A stretch of 45,624 nucleotides of DNA. It comes from Gemmatimonadota bacterium. Its GTDB lineage: Bacteria; Latescibacterota; UBA2968; UBA8231. Positions 35,133-41,865 of this stretch are shown piece by piece (the stretch's first letter is position 1; the number at the start of each line of letters is the position of its first letter). The translations under genes were made by a program, and so were the position numbers. A model generated the notes under the pieces. That model saw nothing but the letters and a program-made list of their open reading frames with translations. It was not told where the DNA came from and searched no databases. The stretch covers positions 4,013 to 49,636 of the forward strand of contig PATE01000012.1 in assembly GCA_002712305.1 (NCBI GenBank), in the 5' to 3' direction.

Positions 35133-36275
35133 ATGAGTGATGAGGTGATACAACTGAGAGGCACCGACTTCGATGAGTGCATGGACTTTCTCAACGAGGT
35201 CTTCTCCGAACATGCTCCGCATGACTTCGCTGGCATGTTGCCATCGATCTACCAGCCCACCGATGAGCAGATGGCCTGCAACTACGCCATTCGAGTGGAT
35301 GGAAAGCTGGCGGCTGTGGTCGGCTTATTCCCAGCCCAATGGCAAGTGGGTGATCAGGTGCTGAAGGTTGGCGGCATCGGAGGTGTGTCTACGCACAAGC
35401 GTGTGCGTGGAGCCGGATACATGAAGACGCTGATGAATCACTGCGTCGGCGTCATGCAAGAGGAACAGTACCATCTCTCCTGGCTCGGCGGTCAACGACA
35501 GCGGTACGGCTATTTCGGCTACGAGACGTGTGGGGTCTCCCCAAACATGAGTCTATCGCCGACCAATCTTCGACATGCCCTACCGGAGACGGCGATCACC
35601 TTCTCGCCGATCGAGGCCGACGATGATCGTTCGCTAGCCTTCGCCCATCGACTCCACACCCACCAGTCCGTCCACTGCCAACGGCCGGCAGACGTCTTCC
35701 ACCGATTTCTCGTCGGCGGATTTCGAATGCCCTATCTGGCTCGTGACGAGACCGACACGGTGATTGGCTACCTGGTCGCAAGGCGTGGTGAAGTCACCGA
35801 ATGGGTCGCAGAGGACGATGACCACGCCATCGCCATGGCCGGCGCCTGGGTCCGAGACCGGGGTGAACAGGCCAACTTCTGGCTCATGCCCACCCAAACC
35901 GGTCTGGCGCAGCGACTCGGAGCCCTTGCTGAAAGCACGGTGATCCGAACGTCGGGGAACTGGCAGGTTTTTGATTGGGCAGCCACGATTGGGGCCTTGC
36001 TTCAGGTGCAGGCTGCCGAGCAAGGCTTACCCGATGGGCGGGTCCGATTCGGCATCGAGGGATACGGTGCCCTCGAGATCGATGTTGAAAACGATCGGGT
36101 CTGCTGTCGGCGCACCGAGGCATCGGCGTCGGTTGTCTGGCACCCCTTTGAGGCGATGCGTGCCCTCTTCGGGCCTCTACCGGCGCACATGGTCGTCAAC
36201 GTCTCGCCCGAATTGTCTGCCCTGCACGGGTGGTGTCCGCTACCGCTGGGGTGGTCGCACCAGGACTACGTCTGA
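35133..36275 (+). CDS. GNAT acetyltransferase, Eis-like
   Basis: A 380-aa protein of the Eis type: an N-terminal GNAT domain with the acetyl-CoA loop VSTHKRVRGAGYMKTLM near residue 88, a second GNAT-like domain, and a C-terminal SCP2-like domain (YGALEIDVENDRVCC). Eis proteins acetylate amines, including aminoglycosides and peptides; the substrate here is unknown. ATG 35133 has GGAGGTGG a few bases upstream, so the longer start at 35079 is rejected. Its 3' end overlaps the convergent dehydrogenase gene by 36 bases. Confidence 0.88.
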   Translation: MSDEVIQLRGTDFDECMDFLNEVFSEHAPHDFAGMLPSIYQPTDEQMACNYAIRVDGKLAAVVGLFPAQWQVGDQVLKVGGIGGVSTHKRVRGAGYMKTLMNHCVGVMQEEQYHLSWLGGQRQRYGYFGYETCGVSPNMSLSPTNLRHALPETAITFSPIEADDDRSLAFAHRLHTHQSVHCQRPADVFHRFLVGGFRMPYLARDETDTVIGYLVARRGEVTEWVAEDDDHAIAMAGAWVRDRGEQANFWLMPTQTGLAQRLGALAESTVIRTSGNWQVFDWAATIGALLQVQAAEQGLPDGRVRFGIEGYGALEIDVENDRVCCRRTEASASVVWHPFEAMRALFGPLPAHMVVNVSPELSALHGWCPLPLGWSHQDYV

Positions 36276-37307
36276 AGGCTGGTCAACCCCGCATCCAGTG
36301 TCGTCTCCGGTGCGCGGTTGCAGGTCGAGTTTCTTCAGCACATCGCGGTTCACGACAAATTCCGGCTCCTGTCCACCCAGGACCTCGACGATAGACTGAG
36401 CCGCGGCGATGGACATGGCCTTGCGCGCGGTGGCCGTCTTGGAGGCACAGTGAGGCAAGGCGACCACATTGTCGAGAGCCACCAGGTCTTTCGTTCGGCC
36501 CTCAGGAGGTTCGGTGGCCTGACAGTCCAGACCGGCACCGGCGAGGTGGCCGGACGTGAGAGCATCGATCAGTGCATCTTCGTCTACGAGCCCACCCCGG
36601 GCCGTGTTCAGCAGCCAACTGCCCGGCTTCATGGCGCTGAGAAATCCTGCATCGACGAAGTTCGCACTCTCATCGGTGAGGGGTAGATGCAGACTGATCA
36701 CATCTGCTTCAGCGAGCAATCGAGACCGATCGACCGGTTTGGCACCCAGGTCGCGGATGCGCTGCGGATCGACCCACGGATCCTCCACCAGTACGGGCAT
36801 CTTGAAGGCACGGGCGCGACGCACGGTTTCCGCGCCGATGTGGCCACATCCCACCAAGCCGAGGGTGAGGGAAGCGAGATCTTCGCCAATGGGCACATCG
36901 TAGACGCCACCTGCCTTCACATTCTCATTCCCCGCCACCACATGGCGAACGGCGGCCAGCAGAAGAGCGAAGGTGAGATCGGCAACGGCGTCGGCCATCG
37001 ATCCGGGCGTGTTGGTCACGACGATACCCCGTTCGGTGCAATAGTCGAGGTCGACACGGTCGAAGCCGACGCCATTGCGAGCGATCACGCGCATGTCGTT
37101 GGTGTGGCCCATCGTCGACGCATTGAGAAATTCGGCCCCCGCGAGAATCCCCTGCATGCCGGTGATATACTCGCGTGTTTCGTCATCGGGCCAGCCGGGA
37201 GAGCCGGATCGCTGGATGCATTCCAGTCCCGCTCTCTCTAGCAGGTCGCGAGCAGGTTGCTGACCATAAAACTCGATCCCGACCGTGACGATCACTCGTT
37301 CCGTCAT
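36240..37307 (-). CDS. D-2-hydroxyacid dehydrogenase (phosphoglycerate dehydrogenase-like)
   Basis: A 355-aa NAD-dependent dehydrogenase. The Rossmann core shows GLVGCGHIGAETVRRARAF, the signature NTARGGLVDEDALIDAL and the catalytic His in VVALPHCASKT; the catalytic Arg lies in VIARNGVGFDRVDLD. There is no ACT domain, so it is not a full SerA. ATG 37307 (MTERVIVTVG) is chosen over the longer start at 37358, which would run into the Ldh2 gene. Thirteen bases separate it from that gene, so both are likely one operon on acid sugars or hydroxyacids. Confidence 0.9.
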   Translation of the reverse strand: MTERVIVTVGIEFYGQQPARDLLERAGLECIQRSGSPGWPDDETREYITGMQGILAGAEFLNASTMGHTNDMRVIARNGVGFDRVDLDYCTERGIVVTNTPGSMADAVADLTFALLLAAVRHVVAGNENVKAGGVYDVPIGEDLASLTLGLVGCGHIGAETVRRARAFKMPVLVEDPWVDPQRIRDLGAKPVDRSRLLAEADVISLHLPLTDESANFVDAGFLSAMKPGSWLLNTARGGLVDEDALIDALTSGHLAGAGLDCQATEPPEGRTKDLVALDNVVALPHCASKTATARKAMSIAAAQSIVEVLGGQEPEFVVNRDVLKKLDLQPRTGDDTGCGVDQPSDVVLVRPPQR

Positions 37308-37320
37308 GTGGATGCCTGGG

Positions 37321-38328
37321 TCATGAAGTCGATGTTTCTCCAAAACGAGTGTGTTCAAAGTCGGCCAAGGGTGAATCTATGCCGACGTCAGCGGCCGCAT
37401 CTTCCAACGTTTTCTGATGGGTGTCTGAGATCGGAATCCCGTCACGTGCGTAATCTGCCTCTAGTTGCGCTTCCACGTTGCCTGGCAGCTGTGCCTGGTC
37501 CTGACCGGGAAAGGGGGCTGCCTCGCGGCACTCGCTGACGAAACGGTCCATTTCTTGGTAGAACTCGTTTTCATCCAAAAAGGCATCTACTGCGAACGCA
37601 GCAAAGAAGCCTCCCTGATTCGACTCCCACTTGGAGGTGGGCGGTATTCGATCCGACTTCCAGATGCCGGCGAGGATGCCACCCAACACATGGGCCGCTG
37701 CACCGAGACCGAGCTGCTTGAAATAGAGGAAAGGGGCCTGTTCAAACAGATCGTCATCCCAACCGACAAAGGTCGTGGCCATGTCCAGCACGAAAGGCGG
37801 TTGGTCACGGGAGGGGAAGGCGACACTCATGGGCGAGGCGCCCGTCGCCGCCGACAGGATCGGCCCCTGCCGCTGCCAACGGTGGGAGGAAACGGCGATG
37901 CCAATACATCCGGCGTCGGCGGCGAAGCGAGAGTATTTCCCCGCACCGCCAAAATGGAAGTGATTGCCTGTCGTGGCGGCGGCCAGCCCGTGTTCCTGGG
38001 CCGCCTCAGCCACGAAACGTGCCGCCTGAGAGGACGGAAGATGTCCCATTCCTCCATCGCCATCATAGACGCGGGTTGCACCCCGTGAGGACAACACCTG
38101 TATTTCAGGTCGCGGATTGACCCGGCCCTGAAGCAACATTCGCATGTAGCCCTGGGTCTGATGGGTGCCGTGGCTGACGACACCGCGCAAGTCGGTGGCC
38201 ACCAGCAGATCTGCCATGGTCTGCGCGTCTTCGTCTCGCATTCCGGCACCGGCGAAGAGTTTCTGTACAAAGTCCCGCAGCACCGAAGGCGGCACACGGA
38301 TTCCCGCTTCGGGTGGTCGATTACCCAC
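37321..38328 (-). CDS. Ldh2/malate-lactate-ureidoglycolate dehydrogenase family protein
   Basis: A 335-aa NAD(P)-dependent dehydrogenase with a non-Rossmann fold. Family marks are DLRGVVSHGTHQTQGYMRM (catalytic His region, near residue 50), SSQAARFVAEAA, and TTGNHFHFGGAGKYSRFAAD. Members oxidise malate, sulfolactate, ureidoglycolate or 2,3-diketogulonate; motif inspection does not decide. GTG 38328 has GAGGAG close upstream. It is the first gene of a two-gene operon with the hydroxyacid dehydrogenase and is divergent from an amidohydrolase. Confidence 0.92.
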   Translation of the reverse strand: MGNRPPEAGIRVPPSVLRDFVQKLFAGAGMRDEDAQTMADLLVATDLRGVVSHGTHQTQGYMRMLLQGRVNPRPEIQVLSSRGATRVYDGDGGMGHLPSSQAARFVAEAAQEHGLAAATTGNHFHFGGAGKYSRFAADAGCIGIAVSSHRWQRQGPILSAATGASPMSVAFPSRDQPPFVLDMATTFVGWDDDLFEQAPFLYFKQLGLGAAAHVLGGILAGIWKSDRIPPTSKWESNQGGFFAAFAVDAFLDENEFYQEMDRFVSECREAAPFPGQDQAQLPGNVEAQLEADYARDGIPISDTHQKTLEDAAADVGIDSPLADFEHTRFGETSTS

Positions 38329-38352
38329 GTCTCTCCTCTTTCATGGATCAAG

Positions 38353-38370
38353 CGGCCTCAATTAAGGCCG
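38353..38370. promoter_or_regulatory. Inverted repeat between divergent dehydrogenase and amidohydrolase genes
   Basis: CGGCCT and AGGCCG form perfect 6-bp arms around CAATTA. The repeat sits in the 67-bp gap between the two divergent starts (38328 and 38396), the natural place for an operator that controls both. No regulator gene is adjacent, so the protein that would bind is unknown. Confidence 0.5.
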
Positions 38371-38395
38371 ACCTACAAGGGTGTCAAGCAAACCG

Positions 38396-39610
38396 ATGGT
38401 TGACCTGATTCTGACCGGCGCCACCGTCATCGATCCCTCTCAGGAATTATGTGCTGTTCGCGATGTGGCCATCACGGGTGACCGCATCGTCGAACTGGCC
38501 GAAGACATCCAGGCGGAAGCAAAGCAACGTATCGACCTGTCGGGTCGAATCCTGACACCGGGATTCATCGACATCCACGCCCACCTGTATGCGGGTTCAA
38601 CCACCTGGGGAATCCGGTTCGACGCGCTCTGTCTGGCCACGGGCGTCACCACCGTCGTGGACGCAGGATCTTCTGGATGGGCCAACTTCTGGGGGTTCGA
38701 AGAAAACATGGTCGCCCCCGCCCGAACGCAGACCCTCGCCTTCGTTCACATCTCCGGCATCGGCCTCACCTTCGGTCCGCTGGGTGAACTGGAAGACATC
38801 CGCTACGCCTGCCCCGACCGAACTGCGGGGATCATCAAAGCCTGGCCCGAGACCTGCGTGGGTGTGAAGATCCGCATGGGTCGTTTTCAACTCGGTGACA
38901 ATGGCATCGCCCCTCTGCACCTGGCTGTGGAAGCGGCGGAAGCGACGAACACACCGATCATGGCGCACCTGGGTCCAGGCATCGATCTGCCGGAGGTCTT
39001 GCGCACGCTGCGACCGGGCGACGTCGTCACGCACTGCTATCACGACAAGGGTGACGACATCTTCGGCGATGGAGACCGGATCCTGCCCGCGGTTTGGGAA
39101 GCCAGAGAGCGCGGTGTCCTGTTTGATGTCGGCCATGGAGGTGGCTCCTTTTCCTTCGACACGGCCAAACGAGCCCTGGCACAGGACTTCACGGCCGATG
39201 TGATCAGCACCGACCTGCATTCGTCGAGCCTCGAGGATCCCGTAATGAGTCTTCCGGAGACGGCGTCGAAACTGCTGAATCTCGGAGTGCCTCTCGTCGG
39301 GGTTGTGCGACAATGCACGACGGGGCCTGCCGAATCAATTCAACGCGCCGACGAACTAGGGACATTGCGCCCAGGTTCGGTGGCCGATCTGGCTGCCTTC
39401 GAATTGCAGGAGGGTGGCCAGTTCGAGTTTCGCGATGGGCACGATCAACTGATGGTGGGCCCGAAGAACCTGTCGCCCGTTCTGACCATCCGGGCGGGCA
39501 CCATCTACGATCCAGACGAACTGGCGGGTGAGCGAGAGGCGGATCGCCAACGTGCGCTGCGCATGAAGGCTCTGAGCCGCGGTGACATCGAGACCTTCCT
39601 CAAGGGCTGA
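38396..39610 (+). CDS. Amidohydrolase/deacetylase family protein (dihydroorotase-like)
   Basis: A 404-aa metal-dependent hydrolase with the family opening MVDLILTGATVIDPSQ and the metal motif FIDIHAHLY. Other ligands lie in VKIRMGRFQ (Lys, possibly carbamylated), MAHLGPG, THCYHDKG, and the late Asp in VISTDLHSSS. The layout matches the amidohydrolase/deacetylase (EF_0837/AHA_3915-like) group, which often acts on N-acetyl or D-amino-acid derivatives. ATG 38396 is chosen; a GTG at 38381 is an alternative. The lipoprotein gene follows closely. Confidence 0.9.
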   Translation: MVDLILTGATVIDPSQELCAVRDVAITGDRIVELAEDIQAEAKQRIDLSGRILTPGFIDIHAHLYAGSTTWGIRFDALCLATGVTTVVDAGSSGWANFWGFEENMVAPARTQTLAFVHISGIGLTFGPLGELEDIRYACPDRTAGIIKAWPETCVGVKIRMGRFQLGDNGIAPLHLAVEAAEATNTPIMAHLGPGIDLPEVLRTLRPGDVVTHCYHDKGDDIFGDGDRILPAVWEARERGVLFDVGHGGGSFSFDTAKRALAQDFTADVISTDLHSSSLEDPVMSLPETASKLLNLGVPLVGVVRQCTTGPAESIQRADELGTLRPGSVADLAAFELQEGGQFEFRDGHDQLMVGPKNLSPVLTIRAGTIYDPDELAGEREADRQRALRMKALSRGDIETFLKG

Positions 39611-39623
39611 GGTGCGCAGAGCC

Positions 39624-40154
39624 ATGTACCGTGGCATGATCGCGATGCTGTTCACGGTGTGGTGTACAGCATGCGGATCGGGTCTACTGCAGCGCGAGAT
39701 TCACTTCACAAGCCACCAACTGCAGCGCAAGGTGGACGGGATCTTTCCAGTGGAGGAGAGGAAAGGTCTCGTACGGGCTCGTTTCACGCAGCCCCAGATC
39801 CTGCTCAGACCCGGCACGGATCGGATCGGTCTCAGCCTCGACGTGCAGATCCGCCTTCCCGGCGGAAAGAAGATGGATGGGAGTCTCATTCTTGGTAGTG
39901 CCCTTCAGTATGAATCGAGCCGCGGTGAGATCTTGCTCGCCGATCCTCTCATCGAGGACGTGCAGATCGATGGTGTCCCCAAACGCTTCGAAGATCTGAT
40001 TCACACGCTCTCAAAGGTGGTGGCTAAGCGTTATCTGGCGCAGATTCCTATCTATCGACTCCAAGCCGATGACGTGGAAGAGTCATTGGCCAAGCTGGTG
40101 CTGAGATCCGTTACCGTACAGGACGGAGAAGTGGTGGTCGTGCTCGGTCTGTAA
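39624..40154 (+). CDS. DUF1439 family lipoprotein (YceB-like)
   Basis: A 176-aa envelope protein. The N-terminus has a basic start, a hydrophobic stretch and a lipobox-like end, VWCTAC, so it is probably lipidated. The rest matches DUF1439: HQLQRKVDGIFPVEERKG, RIGLSLDVQIRLPGG, GSALQYESSRGEILLADP. YceB-like proteins are periplasmic or outer-membrane lipoproteins of unknown function. ATG 39624 has GAGGTG 8 bases upstream; GTG 39612 is less likely. It lies 13 bp after the amidohydrolase gene. Confidence 0.87.
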   Translation: MYRGMIAMLFTVWCTACGSGLLQREIHFTSHQLQRKVDGIFPVEERKGLVRARFTQPQILLRPGTDRIGLSLDVQIRLPGGKKMDGSLILGSALQYESSRGEILLADPLIEDVQIDGVPKRFEDLIHTLSKVVAKRYLAQIPIYRLQADDVEESLAKLVLRSVTVQDGEVVVVLGL

Positions 40155-40191
40155 GCCGCGTATTCAGCATTCGACTCGAAAAAAGGAACCC

Positions 40192-41256
40192 ATGCTTCAC
40201 ACCACCGACGATCTACGCATCGCCGAACTCCGGCCGCTGATTCCACCCGCGATTCTGATGGAGGAACTGTCGACGACGGAAAAGGCGTCGATCACCGTCA
40301 GTTCAGGGCGCGATCAGGTGTGTGCAGCTCTAGAAGGCAACGATGACCGCCTTGTCGTCATCGCTGGCCCCTGTTCGATTCACGATCTGGAGGCGGCCCA
40401 CGACTACGCCAATCGTCTGAAGAAGGCGGCAGATCGGTACGCCGATGATCTGATCATCATCATGCGGATTTACTTCGAGAAGCCGCGCACGACCGTCGGG
40501 TGGAAGGGCCTGATCAACGACCCCCATCTCGATGGCAGTTTCGCTATCAACGAAGGTCTTCGTCTGGCGCGCCGACTGCTGCTGGATCTGGGAAACCTCG
40601 GACTGCCGACGGGTTCGGAGTTTCTGGATACCATTCTGCCGCAGTTCATCGCCGATCTGGTTGCGTGGGGGGCGATCGGCGCCCGTACGACGGAGAGCCA
40701 GGTCCATCGAGAGCTGGCCTCGGGGCTTTCCATGCCCGTCGGTTTCAAGAACGGCACAGGCGGCAGCACCCAGTTGGCCGCCGATGCTGTCGGTGCCGCT
40801 CGCGGGGTACATCACTTTCTGTCCGTGACCAAACAAGGCATCTCTGCCATCGTGGCCACCACAGGCAACAATGCGTGCCACATCATTCTTCGGGGTTCGA
40901 GCCAGGGCGGCAACTATGATGCGGGCAGTGTGGATCCCCTTGCCCAGAGACTCAAGGAAAGTGAGTTGCCGCACCGGGTGATGGTGGACTTCAGTCACGG
41001 CAACAGTCAGAAGGATCACGCTCGCCAAGCGATGGTTTGCAAAGACGTGGCCGAACAGATCGCGGCAGGGTCCGACAACATCTTCGGTGTCATGATGGAG
41101 AGTCACCTCAAGGAAGGGCGTCAGAATCTGGTGGCCGGCAAGGCACCCACCTATGGTCAATCCATCACCGACGCCTGTATCTCGTGGGACACGACCGAAA
41201 CGTTGCTTGAGGAGCTTGCCCAAGCGGTGTCGTCACGCCGCGCAGCACGGAAGTAA
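40192..41256 (+). CDS. aroG: 3-deoxy-7-phosphoheptulonate (DAHP) synthase, type I alpha
   Basis: A 354-aa enzyme that condenses phosphoenolpyruvate and erythrose 4-phosphate, the first step of aromatic amino acid synthesis. Motifs: DDRLVVIAGPCSIHD (catalytic Cys), RIYFEKPRTTVGWKGLINDP, GAIGARTTESQVHRELASGL, PVGFKNGT, and the metal region FGVMMESHL. It closely follows the AroF/G/H layout of enterobacteria, including the N-terminal LRPLIPPAILMEEL region involved in feedback control there. AAGGA lies just before the ATG. The symbol is by homology; which effector controls it cannot be told. Confidence 0.94.
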   Translation: MLHTTDDLRIAELRPLIPPAILMEELSTTEKASITVSSGRDQVCAALEGNDDRLVVIAGPCSIHDLEAAHDYANRLKKAADRYADDLIIIMRIYFEKPRTTVGWKGLINDPHLDGSFAINEGLRLARRLLLDLGNLGLPTGSEFLDTILPQFIADLVAWGAIGARTTESQVHRELASGLSMPVGFKNGTGGSTQLAADAVGAARGVHHFLSVTKQGISAIVATTGNNACHIILRGSSQGGNYDAGSVDPLAQRLKESELPHRVMVDFSHGNSQKDHARQAMVCKDVAEQIAAGSDNIFGVMMESHLKEGRQNLVAGKAPTYGQSITDACISWDTTETLLEELAQAVSSRRAARK

Positions 41257-41257
41257 C

Positions 41258-41344
41258 GTGGGCAAAGTGGGACTGCTGTTCATCTGTGAGGCGGACGCCT
41301 CGTTCTATTACAAGCCGTTTCTTCACCGGTCGGCGGTTGGATAA
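41258..41344 (+). CDS. 28-codon ORF coupled to an MFS remnant
   Basis: A short frame starting GTG 41258, one base after the aroG stop, and reading MGKVGLLFICEADASFYYKP before TAA 41342-41344. That TAA overlaps the next ATG (TAATG). Its residues 4-12 (VGLLFICEA) repeat at the start of the MFS remnant with only synonymous codon differences. It may be a degraded copy of the same N-terminus or a genuine short leader ORF; it is too short to name. Confidence 0.35.
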   Translation: MGKVGLLFICEADASFYYKPFLHRSAVG

Positions 41345-41379
41345 TGCGCCAGGTGGGGTTGCTCTTTATCTGCGAGGCG
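41267..41379 (+). repeat. Direct repeat encoding VGLLFICEA, synonymously diverged
   Basis: The 27-base units 41267-41293 and 41353-41379 encode the same nine residues. They differ at five codons (GGA/GGG, CTG/TTG, CTG/CTC, TTC/TTT, TGT/TGC) and every change is silent. This pattern means both were coding when they diverged. Confidence 0.75.
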
Positions 41380-41672
41380 TTGACTCGCACGTCATCGATG
41401 ATGGTCCTCATGTCGCTGGCTCTGACCGGCAAATGGCTGGCCCCAGGCCCATCCCTGGCGACCTTGCCTCTGGCCCTGGTGCCAGTGGCGATGACGGTGA
41501 CGACGATCCCCGCGGCACAGTTGATGCGCCGCTACGGTCGACGTGTCGGATTTCAGCTGGCTGCTCTGCTCGGAAACGCCGGGCGACGACCTGCGTCATC
41601 GCCCTGTGGTCGGGCCAGTTCATCGTCCTGATTGATCCGAAGTGTCCCATTCTTGACTCCAAACAGATTTGA
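41344..41672 (+). pseudogene. Truncated, frameshifted MFS transporter remnant
   Basis: The N-terminal two helices of an MFS protein are clear (MRQVGLLFICEALTRTSSMM, then AAQLMRRYGRRVGFQLAALL). Loss of one G near 41582-41584 shifts the frame; the next helix continues as ATTCVIALWSGQFIVL in another frame. Similarity stops around 41630, where helix 4 would begin, and the reading ends at 41672. About nine helices are missing. The following 190 bases to 41865 hold no gene I can support. Confidence 0.72.
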
Positions 41673-41865
41673 TGACGAAACATGCTTGGCAAACACCAAG
41701 TCGCAATACAGATGCCAGCCGAGTTACCCCTGAGCGGTGTCCTCTGTGTCTGGTCTTTGCGTCCGCTGGCGAACACCAGGTGTCCGTCGATGAGACATTG
41801 GAGTGGCGTGACAAGCCATTCCCCGAACGGCCCGCTGGCGGATGCTGCCTTTGGCTTCCGGAGTC

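Noticed and set aside
40330-41223. 297-codon minus-strand open frame opposite the DAHP synthase gene
   Set aside because: The sense strand is a near-textbook DAHP synthase; the antisense frame has no domain or start signal.
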